Below are positions 24,655-35,601 of a stretch of 64,000 bases of DNA, piece by piece. How positions within the stretch are numbered: position 1 is the first letter of the stretch; every line of letters starts with the position of its first letter. The DNA comes from Telmatactis stephensoni (taxonomy: Eukaryota > Cnidaria > Anthozoa > Actiniaria > Isophelliidae): NCBI GenBank assembly GCA_029948255.1, contig JALIZF010001867.1, positions 124,001 to 188,000 on the forward strand. Direction: 5' to 3'. The translations under genes and the position numbers were made by a program. Below the pieces are notes generated by a model. It ran no database searches, was not told the DNA's origin, and was given only the letters and a program-made list of their open reading frames with translations.

Positions 24655-25015
24655 TAGGACAAGTCCTGGGAATGTTCAGTGTATTAGAAAGTCGCTGATT
24701 ATGCTTGTGTCTCATGGGCGAACCAGGATCTAACTTGCAACATAAGCAAAAGCGTTGCGTGCAGACTCCGTAACATTTATCGCGTGTCGAAGAAATTAAA
24801 AAAGTGATAGGAATGTTCAGTATATTACAAAGTCTCTGCCTATGCTTGTATCTCAAGGCTGAACTAGGATCTAACTTGCAACATAAGCAAAAGCGTGAAG
24901 TGCAGACTCCTTAACCATGTTTATCGCAAATCTAAGAAATAAAAAACGTTTTAGGAATCTCAGTATATTTATACCAGTCTCTGCTTATGCTTGTCTCAAG
25001 GGTGAACCATTTCAT
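24655..25015. repeat. Three tandem copies of a ~120-170 bp unit
   Basis: The series GGAATGTTCAGTGTATTA / GTCTCTGCTTATGCTTGT / CTCAAGGGTGAACC / ATCTAACTTGCAACATAAGC / GTGCAGACTCC recurs at about 24665, 24810 and 24955. A diverged part is also present near 24003. The last copy runs up to the DBF4 stop codon, so the unit lies in the DBF4 3' end. Confidence 0.8.
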
Positions 25016-27714
25016 TCAAACACATACGCATCTTCTTCAGTGAACTCATAGCTATCTCCAGCTATCAAACACCTACTGGTGTTACGTAGTTTACTTCTAG
25101 TCAAGGGTTCGTTGTTACTCGTCGAGTTTGTCGATTTGGATCTCGTCTTCTTGGATGGTTGTGGAGTCGATGCTGTGAATTTGTCTGGGTTAAATATCCA
25201 AGTTTGTGATTTCGTGGGATTTCCCAGAGGCGAGGATCCCTTGTTGCTTTTCTTTTGATGAGAAGTTGAGCGGACTTGGGTATTTCCACTGACGGGCGAA
25301 TCCTGTGTAGTTGTACTACGAGACCGTAATCTGGAGCTAACGTCAGCACTGGAGGTAGAATCATTTTCTGCTCCTGTTTTGCTGACTGATGATTTATTTC
25401 CTTCTGTAGTACTCACAGATCTTTTTTTCTTCTCTCTAACATGATTGGTGGGTTCGGGTGCATCTTTTTGCATGTTTTTAAGGCCGCCGCAACTTCACGC
25501 GTTCCTCAATAGTGGTGAGAACAATAGAGGGTTCCAGAAATTCTTTAGGAATTTCCTTGGCATTTTCATTGACGGATGTAAGAACAACACAAGGTTCGAG
25601 TAGTTCTGAAGGGTTTTCTGTATCGACTGAGTTACTCTTTATATCAGTATTCTCATGTGAGGTAGACTCTGATTGCGACTGAGAATCCTCAAGGACAGGT
25701 TTTTCTGCATCGTCGTGTTTCTTTTTCGTGGAAGATTGAACCTTTCTTGTTTTTCTTAACATTTGTGGCTTGTGCTGTTTTGTCACTACCTACTACTACT
25801 GACTACCTTCCACTCATTCGATTCCAGTCTGACAGTGGTCTTCAGTCCTTGGCTTCTCGTAACACGTCTCGTCGATTCTCTTTCTTCCTCTGTAGAACAA
25901 TCTTGGTTGTCTGATGGTTTGGCCTCTTGTTGACCTCGATCTTGTCACACGAAGGTTTTGTCTTGTTTTCAGTGGATGAACAGTTGTCCTGATCAGTGCT
26001 GTCATCCAATGTACTTTGGACTATGGAGGTTGTTCCTCTTCGTCGTTATCATCACTTATGGTTCTTCTTCTCTTGGATGGTTGCTGTTCCACGTCCCTGT
26101 CCGCGTCCATAGTCCAAGATTTCCTCTTGTTCAAAAGACTATCCATACGCAACGGAGATGAGAGTAAATGTTCATCTTCGTTACCATCGGTGCTATCAGC
26201 TATGGTGCTACGATCATCATCATTATCATCCTCACTATCATCATCATCGTTTTTTTCAAAGACGTCATCATCACCATCGTCTGTTCTAGAACTAATAATC
26301 ATCTTAATACCATGTGGCTCTTTCTTTTTCCTCCTCACTGGAGAGTCATCCTCACCTGATTCCACAAGAGTGCTCTCCTGACTGGATGTGTAATAGTTTA
26401 TAATCTCTTTAATACGATACATGTAGTCAGGCTCTGAGGACTTCGAACCTTCAAAGTTAGGGATGTCAAAATCCTTCAAAAGGTTCATCATCATCATCAT
26501 CTGAATGGAACAAAGACGTGAAAGTCTCCTCCAGCACAATCGCAGGTATTTTCTTTCCTTGAACATCATGGACAGTATCTTCTACGTTCTCCTGCCCTTG
26601 TCCTTGATTTGCAAGGTTTGAGCGTTCGTCTTTGTTCTTTATATCATGGGTTTTTCTAGAAGACTTGATCGAAGTTTTTGGTGTCCCTGGCTCAGCGACC
26701 ATTGAGAAGTCACACTCTGACGAATCATCCTCCGCATCGTACGGTGACAGCAGGCACAAAAGTAGGTCCACTTTGTGGACTCGTAGATAATTCACCGTTG
26801 TGATTTATCGCTTGCGACTCAATTTTATCAGAATCAATCTCTGGTGTTTCCTTGCTGCTGCGTTTTATCCTCACAATCTCTTTCACTGTCTTTGCAGAAC
26901 GCTTTCTTGGAGACACTAGGTACATCCTCCTTCCTGGATTTATCTGACAAAGAAACAGTACTGGAAGAGAGATCGTCTGTATCTTCACGTTTTCTGAGAT
27001 GGTACGGTACACTGAACATTGTCGTTATTAGACAATGTCTCTGTACTGTCTGAACTACACGCTTTACTGTTACTTCTTAACACGCGTTTGGGCTTCAACT
27101 CATCGACATCATTTTGTAATGATTTCTTGGCCGATCGTAACCTGGTAAAGATGGGTTGCTCAGAAGCAGACTCGTTTGCATTGTCGTTTTGATCTTCTTT
27201 TTGATTCTCCACCTTTTCACTAGCGTTCTGTGCCGTGTGCGCCGTTTCCTTATCTTCACTTTTCGTCACTACATTTTTATCGACGCTATCTGAAGATGGC
27301 GCACAAGATGTTTTCTGCGTTTTCTGCAGAGGGTCAGGCTTTGATTCATCCAACACCTCCACTAGTACCACCTCATTAACCTCTTTGATTATATCAGCAT
27401 TAAGAACGACATTAATTTCATTCAGCTTTACATTTTTAGGTGATGATTGACTACGCGTTACTCTTCTTGTCTCACAATCATCTGTAATGGTGTTGTAGGT
27501 TTGGCTAGCTGATGTTGTGGGTTTGACTGGTAGGGGAGTACTACAGCTTTCTTCAGAAAGGGTATTTTCTCTATGGTTTTCATTCTCTATAGATTCCTTG
27601 TCTTTGTTAATGTTGTTACTCGGGCTGTCTTCACGTTGATCGTTCTTTTTATACAATCTGTCAATGTCATTGTCTTTCGTGGGAGTCTGGAAGGGATTGC
27701 AAATCTCCTCACAA
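25012..27714 (-). CDS. DBF4: Terminal DBF4 exon with repeated frame breaks
   Basis: The exon follows the acceptor TCTTTTTTCAG and begins CEEICNPFQTPTKDNDIDRL. Protein-like sequence continues to 25012 but hops frame near 26990-26993, 26903-26905, 26735-26795, 26468-26471, 26018-26030, 25840-25850 and 25480. At four of these the frame is restored by removing one base from a run: AAAA, AAA or TTTT, or TT before AAAAA. Composition (Asp/Glu runs, Lys/Ser) is uniform across the breaks, which argues for one continuous reading frame. The exact path near 25.8-26.0 kb is uncertain. Confidence 0.75.
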
Positions 27715-30700
27715 CTGAAAAAGAGAAGATAATAAAATGTCGTGACTATGAGTATAATCTAAGAGAAAGTTAGTAATTTTCCCCTGGTTAAATATAACAA
27801 TATACCATTCAAGTGCAGACATTAAAGGATGGGAAACAGAACAAACAAACAAACAAACAAACAAAAATATATAGAGAAAATAAGCGTTAAACGAGCTAAT
27901 GATAGTGACTGAAATATTCAACTGGTTTAGCTTACCTTTCTTGTTTATCCTGCGTTGTACTACCACTATACTTGATTTTCATCTTTTCCAGAAACACTTT
28001 CAAACTTGGACCTTGACTGATCAGTTGATCAAGATTCTGGTAGTTGGTGTCAGTTTTTGCAAATGTCTGGTGATGATCACTCTTCAAATGCTTTTTAATC
28101 AAGAAACATGAACATGGAATATAAGAAATATGTTGTATAGAAATGGCTTAAGGACCATTACAATATGATTTAGAGTGGTTTTGTTGGTTAGTACAAAAGG
28201 ATTAGTTAAGCAAAAGGATCAAAAGCTGTCATTATTCTCCATGTTTGTTTCAACCTCCATCTACTCCATCTAGGTCAGTGTGGCTAGTGGGATGGAGTTC
28301 CAATGGAGAGAGTGGGTAGAAGGCACACAGCTTACTCTAAGATCACTTTTGGAAGTAGTGATTTCAAATTAATAAAAGTATTCATAACACAAGAAAAGTA
28401 TCCAGTGATACCACACCCCTAAGCAGTGTTTCAGAACTTTTTAAGTAGGAATGAATGATCAGGCATTGCAAATTGTAAAGTTGCCATTCAGGATCCAATA
28501 CCTTATGATCTCACTATCATTTCCATGGATGAACTATAGAACATTTTAAAGGTTTTATATCATGGTAGCATGATCTTTTTCATGCATAATACTCTGAGAA
28601 AAAGTAAGACTGCAATAGCAGATGCTCTTATCAGAGCCATCACAGATGATGATGATACATGTAATGTAAATAAAGTTCAAATCCAGGTGTTTCTAAACAC
28701 ATTTTCATATTTATGAAATAGAATCAAATTAAAATGTGCATGGTCAACACCTCCCGAAACATTAGTGTTTACTATTCTTTAAGCCCCATTCAAGTTCTTT
28801 GAAGTTTGTACCACCTTGTCTGTACAAACTTTGGATGACAAAGTGTCGATGGCTTCTCTTTACATACAAATAATAATTTTTTCACATAAATTGATTTTTA
28901 TTTACAAACTGCACATATAAGCAGGTACTTACCAAATCTAAAGCATCATAATGTAAACGACAACATTCACAGTATCCTTGTTTGATCTTATCCTTCTTGG
29001 TGTCCTTTTGGTGCTCCTTTTCTTTGTTTCTGTAAGGAAAGAAAAGTTATCCAATGATTCTTTTCAATTTGATACACAACTTTCTACACAGTTAATTGAC
29101 TCCTAGTACATCACTTATTCACATACTCAACCACTCACTCAATCAAACAAACAGTCAATTAGCTAGCCAAACAACCAATCAACCAATCAATTAGTCAACC
29201 AATCAAACAGTCAATGAATGACTGAGCCAATCTACCAATCATCAATGCAATCAATCAATCAGTTAGTCAGTCATGCAGTCAGTTGATCAATCAACCAATC
29301 AATCAATCAACCACCCAACCAATCAATCAATTAGTTAGCTAACCAATAAATTGTCCAATAAATCAATAAATTGGATATAAAGGAATGAAATAATAAATCA
29401 AAATGGATGAAAAATGAATGCATGCATGCATACATGAATTATTGAAATAATGCGTGAATGAATGAATGAAAGAATGAATGAATGAATACTGAGATTTTGA
29501 AGCATTTTTAAAGCAGGGGATGTCTTCAAAAATAGCCAGCTGAAGTACCCAACCATAGATGTAGACCACTGAAACCTCTGTGACTGAATACCAACACCCA
29601 AATAGATTCTAGTATGTGTATCAGTACCTTATCTTTGGTTCATGGTGCCCTCTCTTCCTTGGAGTATCAAATGGACAAGTTCCAACAGGAGAATCAAATT
29701 CTGGAAAAGGCCACTCCTTGAATTCTTTTACTAAAGGCCTATACTGACGACTCTGGTCTTCAACTTTGATAAACGGGACTTGCAATTTTCTTATCTTTAC
29801 TCTCAATTGCTTTTTCCCAAATCCCATTAACTCTTTGATAGAGGGTTGTTTGTTAGCTTGACTTGGTCCATACTCTGCTAATTTTTCCAAAGCTTTATCC
29901 AAATAAATAACACACACACCCCATGTTCTTGCATTGTTTAGGGTATTACTGGAACCATATTTGTTAGTAAGAGTAGCTTGTGCTTGTTTCATGAGGGCTT
30001 TGCCTCTAGTGTCATGTTTGGGTGCAGGCTGATGGCTTTCAATGCTTTGTGGTGAGTCTCCACTAAAAGGGGACGGCCAGGCACCTTTTGCTGATGAACT
30101 GTCAAAAAACATGTGCTACAGTTAGCAAATGTTCTAGACTCTCTTTATGTGGTTGTTGCTAAGCACTTGAAGCTAGCAAAATGAACTGATTGCTCAATGA
30201 ATTTTTGTGCATTTCAGCCTAACTTTTCATTAGTGGATTCTGAAAGTTTGTTCAGAATTTGCAAAGTTCAAGTTAGTCATACTTCAGAGGTTTACAACAA
30301 AGAACATTGATGAACTTCAAACTTTCTATGCAAATTTAGAAATTCTTATACTCAAGTTTCTTGATTCTAGCTAGCCATAGAATAAATATTTTTTTAAATG
30401 TTCTAATTGACACTCCCCTGAAGGGGCTTTTCAGTATCCATCACTCCTTACTCACTGCAACTACATTCAGCATATTCTACACACAACACTCAAATCATAC
30501 ATTGAATTTTGCTGTGGGAGGAAAAAATGGAGAACCAACAACAACAACAAAAACTTGTGGCAAGGGAGAGAAACAACACATCAAGCTTGATTTCAATTCA
30601 CCTGAGCCTGGTGAAAGGCAAGTGGTGAACTGCTACATATACACCCTTGCCACCCACAAAATATATTCCACTTTGATGATCAAATTATGAACTCCTTTAA

Positions 30701-33700
30701 TTTAGACACCACTGCCTTGCTTATGATGCATCCCGTACCTTTAACAAATGTCCAAATTTGCATTGGAAGTAAGTTCAAAGTTTGTAGTGAACTGCCAAGA
30801 AACTTCAGAACCCACTTGTCAAAAGTTATGTGAAACACTGTAACATCACAGGCACCCCAGGCAATCATTTAGAGCAGCGAATAACTGATCACCGTACAAA
30901 GCAATGCCCAGCAAATGTAAGGGTTCAGGTTCGAATCCTGCATGGAACAAAACAATTTTTTGTCGCCTTTCTCCCTTTTTACATAGTTCTTCTATGTAAA
31001 GGGGGAGAAAACATTAAAAAAAAACAGCTTAAAACGCTTCAAAACCAGAAAAAAGCATACTAACACATGAAAAGATAATATTTACTACATAATAAGGTGC
31101 AAAAAAATTGTTTTATTCCATGCAGGATTCAAACCTGAACCCTTACATTTGCTTTACATTGCTTTGTACGCTGATCAGTTACACGCTGCTCTAAATGATT
31201 GCCTGGGGTGCCTGTGATAACATAGAAAATTATACATCATAATGTCATGGTTTCCTTGTATTAGCTTGACAAATGACATCCTCATATTATTTTCTTGGCA
31301 GCATGTCTGGTATATTTTGTATATTAGCACTTTCATAAATCATAATTATACTTGACACATACCTTCTATTACCAGTAGGTGGAAAGGGGCTAGGGATTGA
31401 CAAGCCTGGACTGGGGGTTGAATTACTCCTAGGAGACAGTCTGGTGTCTGCATCTTTGCGATTAGTGATAAGGTAATTAATATCTTTACTCAGAAACTCC
31501 TCAACTTTCTGAAACAGAAAATATAATGAAAACAGTGAGATGCAAGATCAAAAAGGAAGACTGCATGCCTCATATATTTGTTAGAAAACCTGAAAAATTG
31601 GAAGCTACTCAGTCACTGAATAAACTGTATAATTGATCTGTTTCCTCAGACTTGGCTGTTTGGCTGTGTTATACAAGACTGTTTGGCTGTGTTATACAAG
31701 AAATGGCTAATGCTCAGTGGTGTGTCCATTTAGTTATCAATGAACTTGATGGCTACTAGGCACGCCATAACTCAATTTATGCAAGCAGACTTGTCATTAA
31801 TTGTCATTCTAAACTTGGTTATATTATTAGTTATTCGAGTTCACATTCTAGACTTGATGAACACCACACACATTTGCACAAGTTTGCAAACTTATAAAAC
31901 AGGGCCGTAGCGAGGTCTAAATTATTGAGGGGGCTCTCGGGATTTCAAGTCACATTATAGTGAACGAAAGAGAAAAGTAAATTTGCACCACGTGATGCTT
32001 TATGTATGGGCGTATCCGTAGGGTCCTAGCGTGCACGTGACTCCTCTTGTTGGTGAGCCTGGGGGTGTGATCCCCTTCGTTTCGATGGTAGTCAAACTTG
32101 TATGTTTTTTGAGGTTCAAATCGTACTCATATTTTGTAGGTGATGTGGTAGAATACAATATTTAGCTATAGCGAGCGCGAAGCGCGAGCCGCTCGGCACG
32201 AATTTCGGCAGAAAAGGAGTTCTCAACCACCGTTTCTAAGTTGTTTTGGGATGTTTCTCTTGGGCCAGTGTTATATATAGCTACATTGAGCACAAAGTGC
32301 AAGCCACTTGGCAAAAAAATGGCCATTTTTTGCAAAATTGAATTTTTCAACTTTTTTTGTGGGGAATGAAACGTGATGTAGTTAGTCGTCAAGAGCTCAG
32401 TTGTATTTTAATAGCAATGTAGGTACCATCTTTACATTTCCCGAAAAAAAGTATCACTTTTTAACCATGTAGGGGTTGATATGGAATATTAATTGCGAGC
32501 GCGAAGCGCGAGCTGCTCAGCGCATACTTTTTGGAGTGTACATTTCAAAGATAAGAATTGACGGCTCGCTCGATACATGTCAGCTTAGATCTGTAACAGT
32601 GCACTTTTTACACTAAATTCTGTAGCAATGTGTTATATATACGACATCTGAATATTGTATTCATTTAATATTTAAAACTTTAAACTTAAAAATTCAATAA
32701 TTGAAAAACCGTTGAAAAATTATTGGGGGGGCAAGCGCCCCCATTGCCCCTCCCCTCGCTACGGCCCTGTAAAACAAACTTGTTTCAGTAGTGACATCTG
32801 AAATAATCAGTGTATAGTGAGCTTTTCTCACCCCTTGCGTGACATTATATATTGTAATTGAATGGGAACAAAAATGTATTATTTGAAAAGACCACACCAA
32901 AGATAGCAAAACTTGAAATTTTGAGGTAGTTTCAATGAATAGTGCCAAAGTTATGGGCAAACAAAGTTTGTGCAAAGTGTAAAGAAAAGTTTGTTAGAGG
33001 GCAACGTGTAACAAACACTTCTATACAAATGTTGCCCTCCAACTAACATTTCTAAACAAAAAGCAAAAACTTCGGCCACCCATAACTTTAGTGCTATTCA
33101 TCGAAACTACCTCAAAATTTCAAGTTTTGCTAACTATGGTGAGCTCTTATCAAATTAATATTATATTTTTGTTGCTGATGGATAAAAAATTTAAAATATC
33201 ATACAAGAGGTGAGAAAAGCTCATTGAGTATTTAGATAAACTTGGGTGACTGTGGTTGAGTAGAATGACAGTAAGTTAGAAAAGAAAACTACTCAATCCA
33301 CACAGACACATGCTGAGTCTCATTGGTGGTTAATAAACTCAGCACATTGACGGTGCTTTTCATTTATGGATTCCAGAAGTCTTTAAAATCACAATGATCA
33401 GAAAACGTATCGAAAACATATATACGTACTCCTCCAAGTTCTTGAATGCGAGATGCCAAACTTGAAACTTTTTTGTATCCTTGGAGATCGAGGTAGAATG
33501 TTTTTCCTTTAAGGGGTTGCTCAACAAACTCAAGTCTTCTCTTGCCTTTTGGAGTATTTTCTACAAAAACAAAAATTAATTTCACATGTACAGATAGACT
33601 ATATCATATTATTCCTAGCGTTCCTTAATTCCAGCAATTTATGTGCCAGCTCTCAAACTTCTAAATCCAATATTTTACTTCAACCAAATCCAATTACGTT

Positions 33701-33913
33701 GTTGTGTGTAAAATTTATGCTACGGTACACGATCTTCATTCACAAGGCAAAAGTTGCGAGATAACATAATATTTGATAAAAACTGTCGTAGATCTACTTA
33801 CTCATTTTCTTGGACAGCTCGTTAACCGAAGGAGTCTTGGATCGAAGGCCTCTGCGTGTTCCACTTTGATCATGAGGAATCGGCACAGTCGAACGGCGAA
33901 GAGAAGTGGCCAT
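25012..33913 (-). CDS. DBF4: DBF4, regulatory subunit of Cdc7 kinase (frame breaks in tail)
   Basis: DBF4 binds and activates CDC7, which phosphorylates the MCM helicase to fire replication origins. Exons on the minus strand: 33913-33802, 33560-33430, 31508-31363, 30098-29628, 29029-28933, 28090-27936, 27714-25012. Phases agree throughout. Seen: motif N (BRCT-like) LKGKTFYLDLQG...ELGG plus VEEFLSKDINYLITNRKDAD at residues ~40-105; motif M PFIKVEDQSRQYRPL in exon 4; and the DBF4-type zinc finger GYCECC, nine residues, then HLKSDHH (C-x2-C-x9-H-x5-H) split by the exon 5/6 junction. The terminal exon encodes an acidic, Ser/Lys-rich tail of ~900 residues ending in EFTEEDAYVFE, far longer than in vertebrate DBF4. 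The literal frame of this tail breaks at least six times. The start ATG lies within MATSLRRSTVPIPHD. Confidence 0.92.
29158..29490. repeat. CAAT/CAAC-rich and (GAAT)n low-complexity tract
   Basis: Degenerate AATC/AACC tetramers (about 29158-29365) are followed by ATGCATGCATGCAT and GAATGAATGAATG runs. It lies in a DBF4 intron. Confidence 0.9.
30842..31222. mobile_element. Foldback element with tRNA-like B-box in each arm
   Basis: Arms of about 115 bp: TCACAGGCACCCCAGGCAAT on the left pairs with its complement ATTGCCTGGGGTGCCTGTGA on the right. AGGTTCGAATCCTGCATGG on the left pairs with CCATGCAGGATTCAAACCTG on the right. GGTTCGAATCC matches the tRNA T-arm / polymerase III B-box consensus. No complete tRNA cloverleaf was recognised. 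It sits in the DBF4 intron between motif N and motif M exons. Confidence 0.8.
31900..32769. mobile_element. Non-autonomous DNA transposon with CAGGGCCGTAGCGAGG ends
   Basis: Terminal inverted repeats CAGGGCCGTAGCGAGG and CCTCGCTACGGCCCTG bound 870 bp, flanked on both sides by TAAAA (31895-31899 and 32770-32774), a plausible 5-bp target duplication. Internally the GC-rich GCGAGCGCGAAGCGCGAGC occurs twice, at about 32170 and 32495. No transposase frame. Located in a DBF4 intron. Confidence 0.85.
32812..33228. mobile_element. Long-arm foldback element
   Basis: GAGCTTTTCTCACCCCTTG at the left pairs with AGAGGTGAGAAAAGCTC at the right. AAAACTTGAAATTTTGAGGT pairs with ACCTCAAAATTTCAAGTTTT, and GAGGGCAAC with GTTGCCCTC. 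Arms are close to 200 bp. It is adjacent to the CAGGGCCG element in the same DBF4 intron. Confidence 0.85.
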
Positions 33914-35601
33914 GTTGAAATCATAAAATTACACAACTAAAAGCTAACTTCAAAGGAAAACAGTTGTCTACCCATTGAAACCAAAGACCAATAAGTAACC
34001 ACGAAGAAGGAGAATCTTAGAGCCGTTCTGTTGGCTGCAAAATAAAAACTTATTCAGCTGTGTTTGTGCCTGCACATTGTTTCGCAAAAATGTTTCGGCG
34101 TCTCGTTGGATTTGCGCGGGAAATCCCAACATTCCTTGCGAACATAGAAACAGCTGACCATAGATACAAATATTGCGGGCGACATATATCAAAATTGAAA
34201 AATTTATTCGGCGTAACAAGCCGTAATATGTATTTTCCTAATCACAAGAAAAAATACTTCAGTTTACTTTTGTTCCAGTTCTTGATGGTTTTATTTTATA
34301 TATTTTTCGATTGACTTTTGGCTTTCAAAATTCAAAATCTAGGTTGGGCTACCTGTGTTGAAGACTAAAATCCAGTCAAGGAAGTTGCGCGTTTGACATC
34401 AAGATTATAAGCAGCAAAAATCCAATTTTCGATGTTTTCTACATTTGATCCGAAGTTGGAATGGTCTGTAAGGTATTGCATAAGTTTACATATTTCAGAA
34501 TACAAATTAAAATAATCTGGGGTTCACCAAATGCTTTGCTTCTAAAACATTTTTGAACTTTCTAAACTTATCTTAAGTGATGATGATACCAATGATGACT
34601 TTGCACAACTTTATTTTCTGTAAATTCTGAACTATAAACTATATTTTTCTCTTAAAATAGATGAACACAAACTATCAAAAGAGGCATAACTTACATAGCA
34701 TGACCTAGCTGACACCGTCCTGAGAAAAACAGCCACCATTTCTAGGACTTTCCTTGGGATAATCAAAAGGATGGCTGTTTTCCCACTGAGAAGTGTTGAT
34801 CAAAACAGCTGTCAGTTTCTCGTGCACCACAGGAAGTGACAAAATGAGACTGGCTGGTTTCTCAGTCTACATATTTAAGACAGCTTCAGACTAGAGAACA
34901 ACGCTTACTACTATGACTACAAGTTTTCATAAATCAAAATGCTAAAATGTTTTGCAAAACACCAAATAGACAACATTTGTAGTAGCTGTGTTGGTGTCTG
35001 AAACATCTCCATTTGAAGTTGACAACAACTCATTGTTACTTGATCCCCAGCACATGATCAAAATTGAACTAACTTGTAGATATAGAACTTGTACTTGAAT
35101 CTGAAGTACCCTAATAATAATAATGTAATGTAACGACACTATAGCAAGTGAAATAACATTCTGTAAGACTTTTGTGTGATAAAAGTACATGTACAAACTT
35201 AGGCCAAGTTCAGACTCTTTGCTCAGGTCTGCTGAACACCTAGGCTGCTCCAAACCAACAGAGCAGATTGATTTTAGTGCCAAGCATTCCAAGTATTTTA
35301 TGAATTGTAACAATTTGGTTACTATTGTGCATGGAAAATACATTGACTAGGCCTTAGTTAACATAATGTACATGTACGTGTCAACAATAAATTATATAAC
35401 ATATAAATTATTTGCATTGCAATAATGGGGTGTCTGTACAACTATACATTCAATTTTGTAAAGTGGTTTTTGTATAAAACTATTTTTGCATTGATTCTTA
35501 TTATATTAACAATATAAAACCAGTAATGATAAAATAACTTAATATAACCTTTTCTAACAACACCATATTGAATCATACATCTAGCTTGAAATAGAAATTT
35601 T
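33914..35601. other. DBF4 promoter side and FBXL7 3' flank
   Basis: The DBF4 start and FBXL7 stop are about 1.7 kb apart on the same strand. The region should contain the DBF4 promoter and the FBXL7 3' UTR. A 75-codon open frame on the plus strand (34090-34314) begins 177 bp from the DBF4 start and is reported only as a finding. Confidence 0.4.

Larger units (their letters stand above)
21494..25011. other. Intergenic, convergent KIF26 and DBF4 3' ends
   Basis: No conserved coding sequence is seen. The stretch holds candidate KIF26 polyadenylation signals, several foldback elements, and tandem repeats just before the DBF4 stop codon. Confidence 0.6.

Noticed and set aside
30900..30960. A true tRNA gene at the GGTTCGAATCC motif
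   Set aside because: Only the T-arm-like part is recognisable. No acceptor, D or anticodon arms could be assembled, and the motif lies within a foldback.
34942..35343. Minus-strand 133-codon frame below FBXL7
   Set aside because: Lies in the expected FBXL7 3' flank, has no recognisable domain and low protein-like quality.
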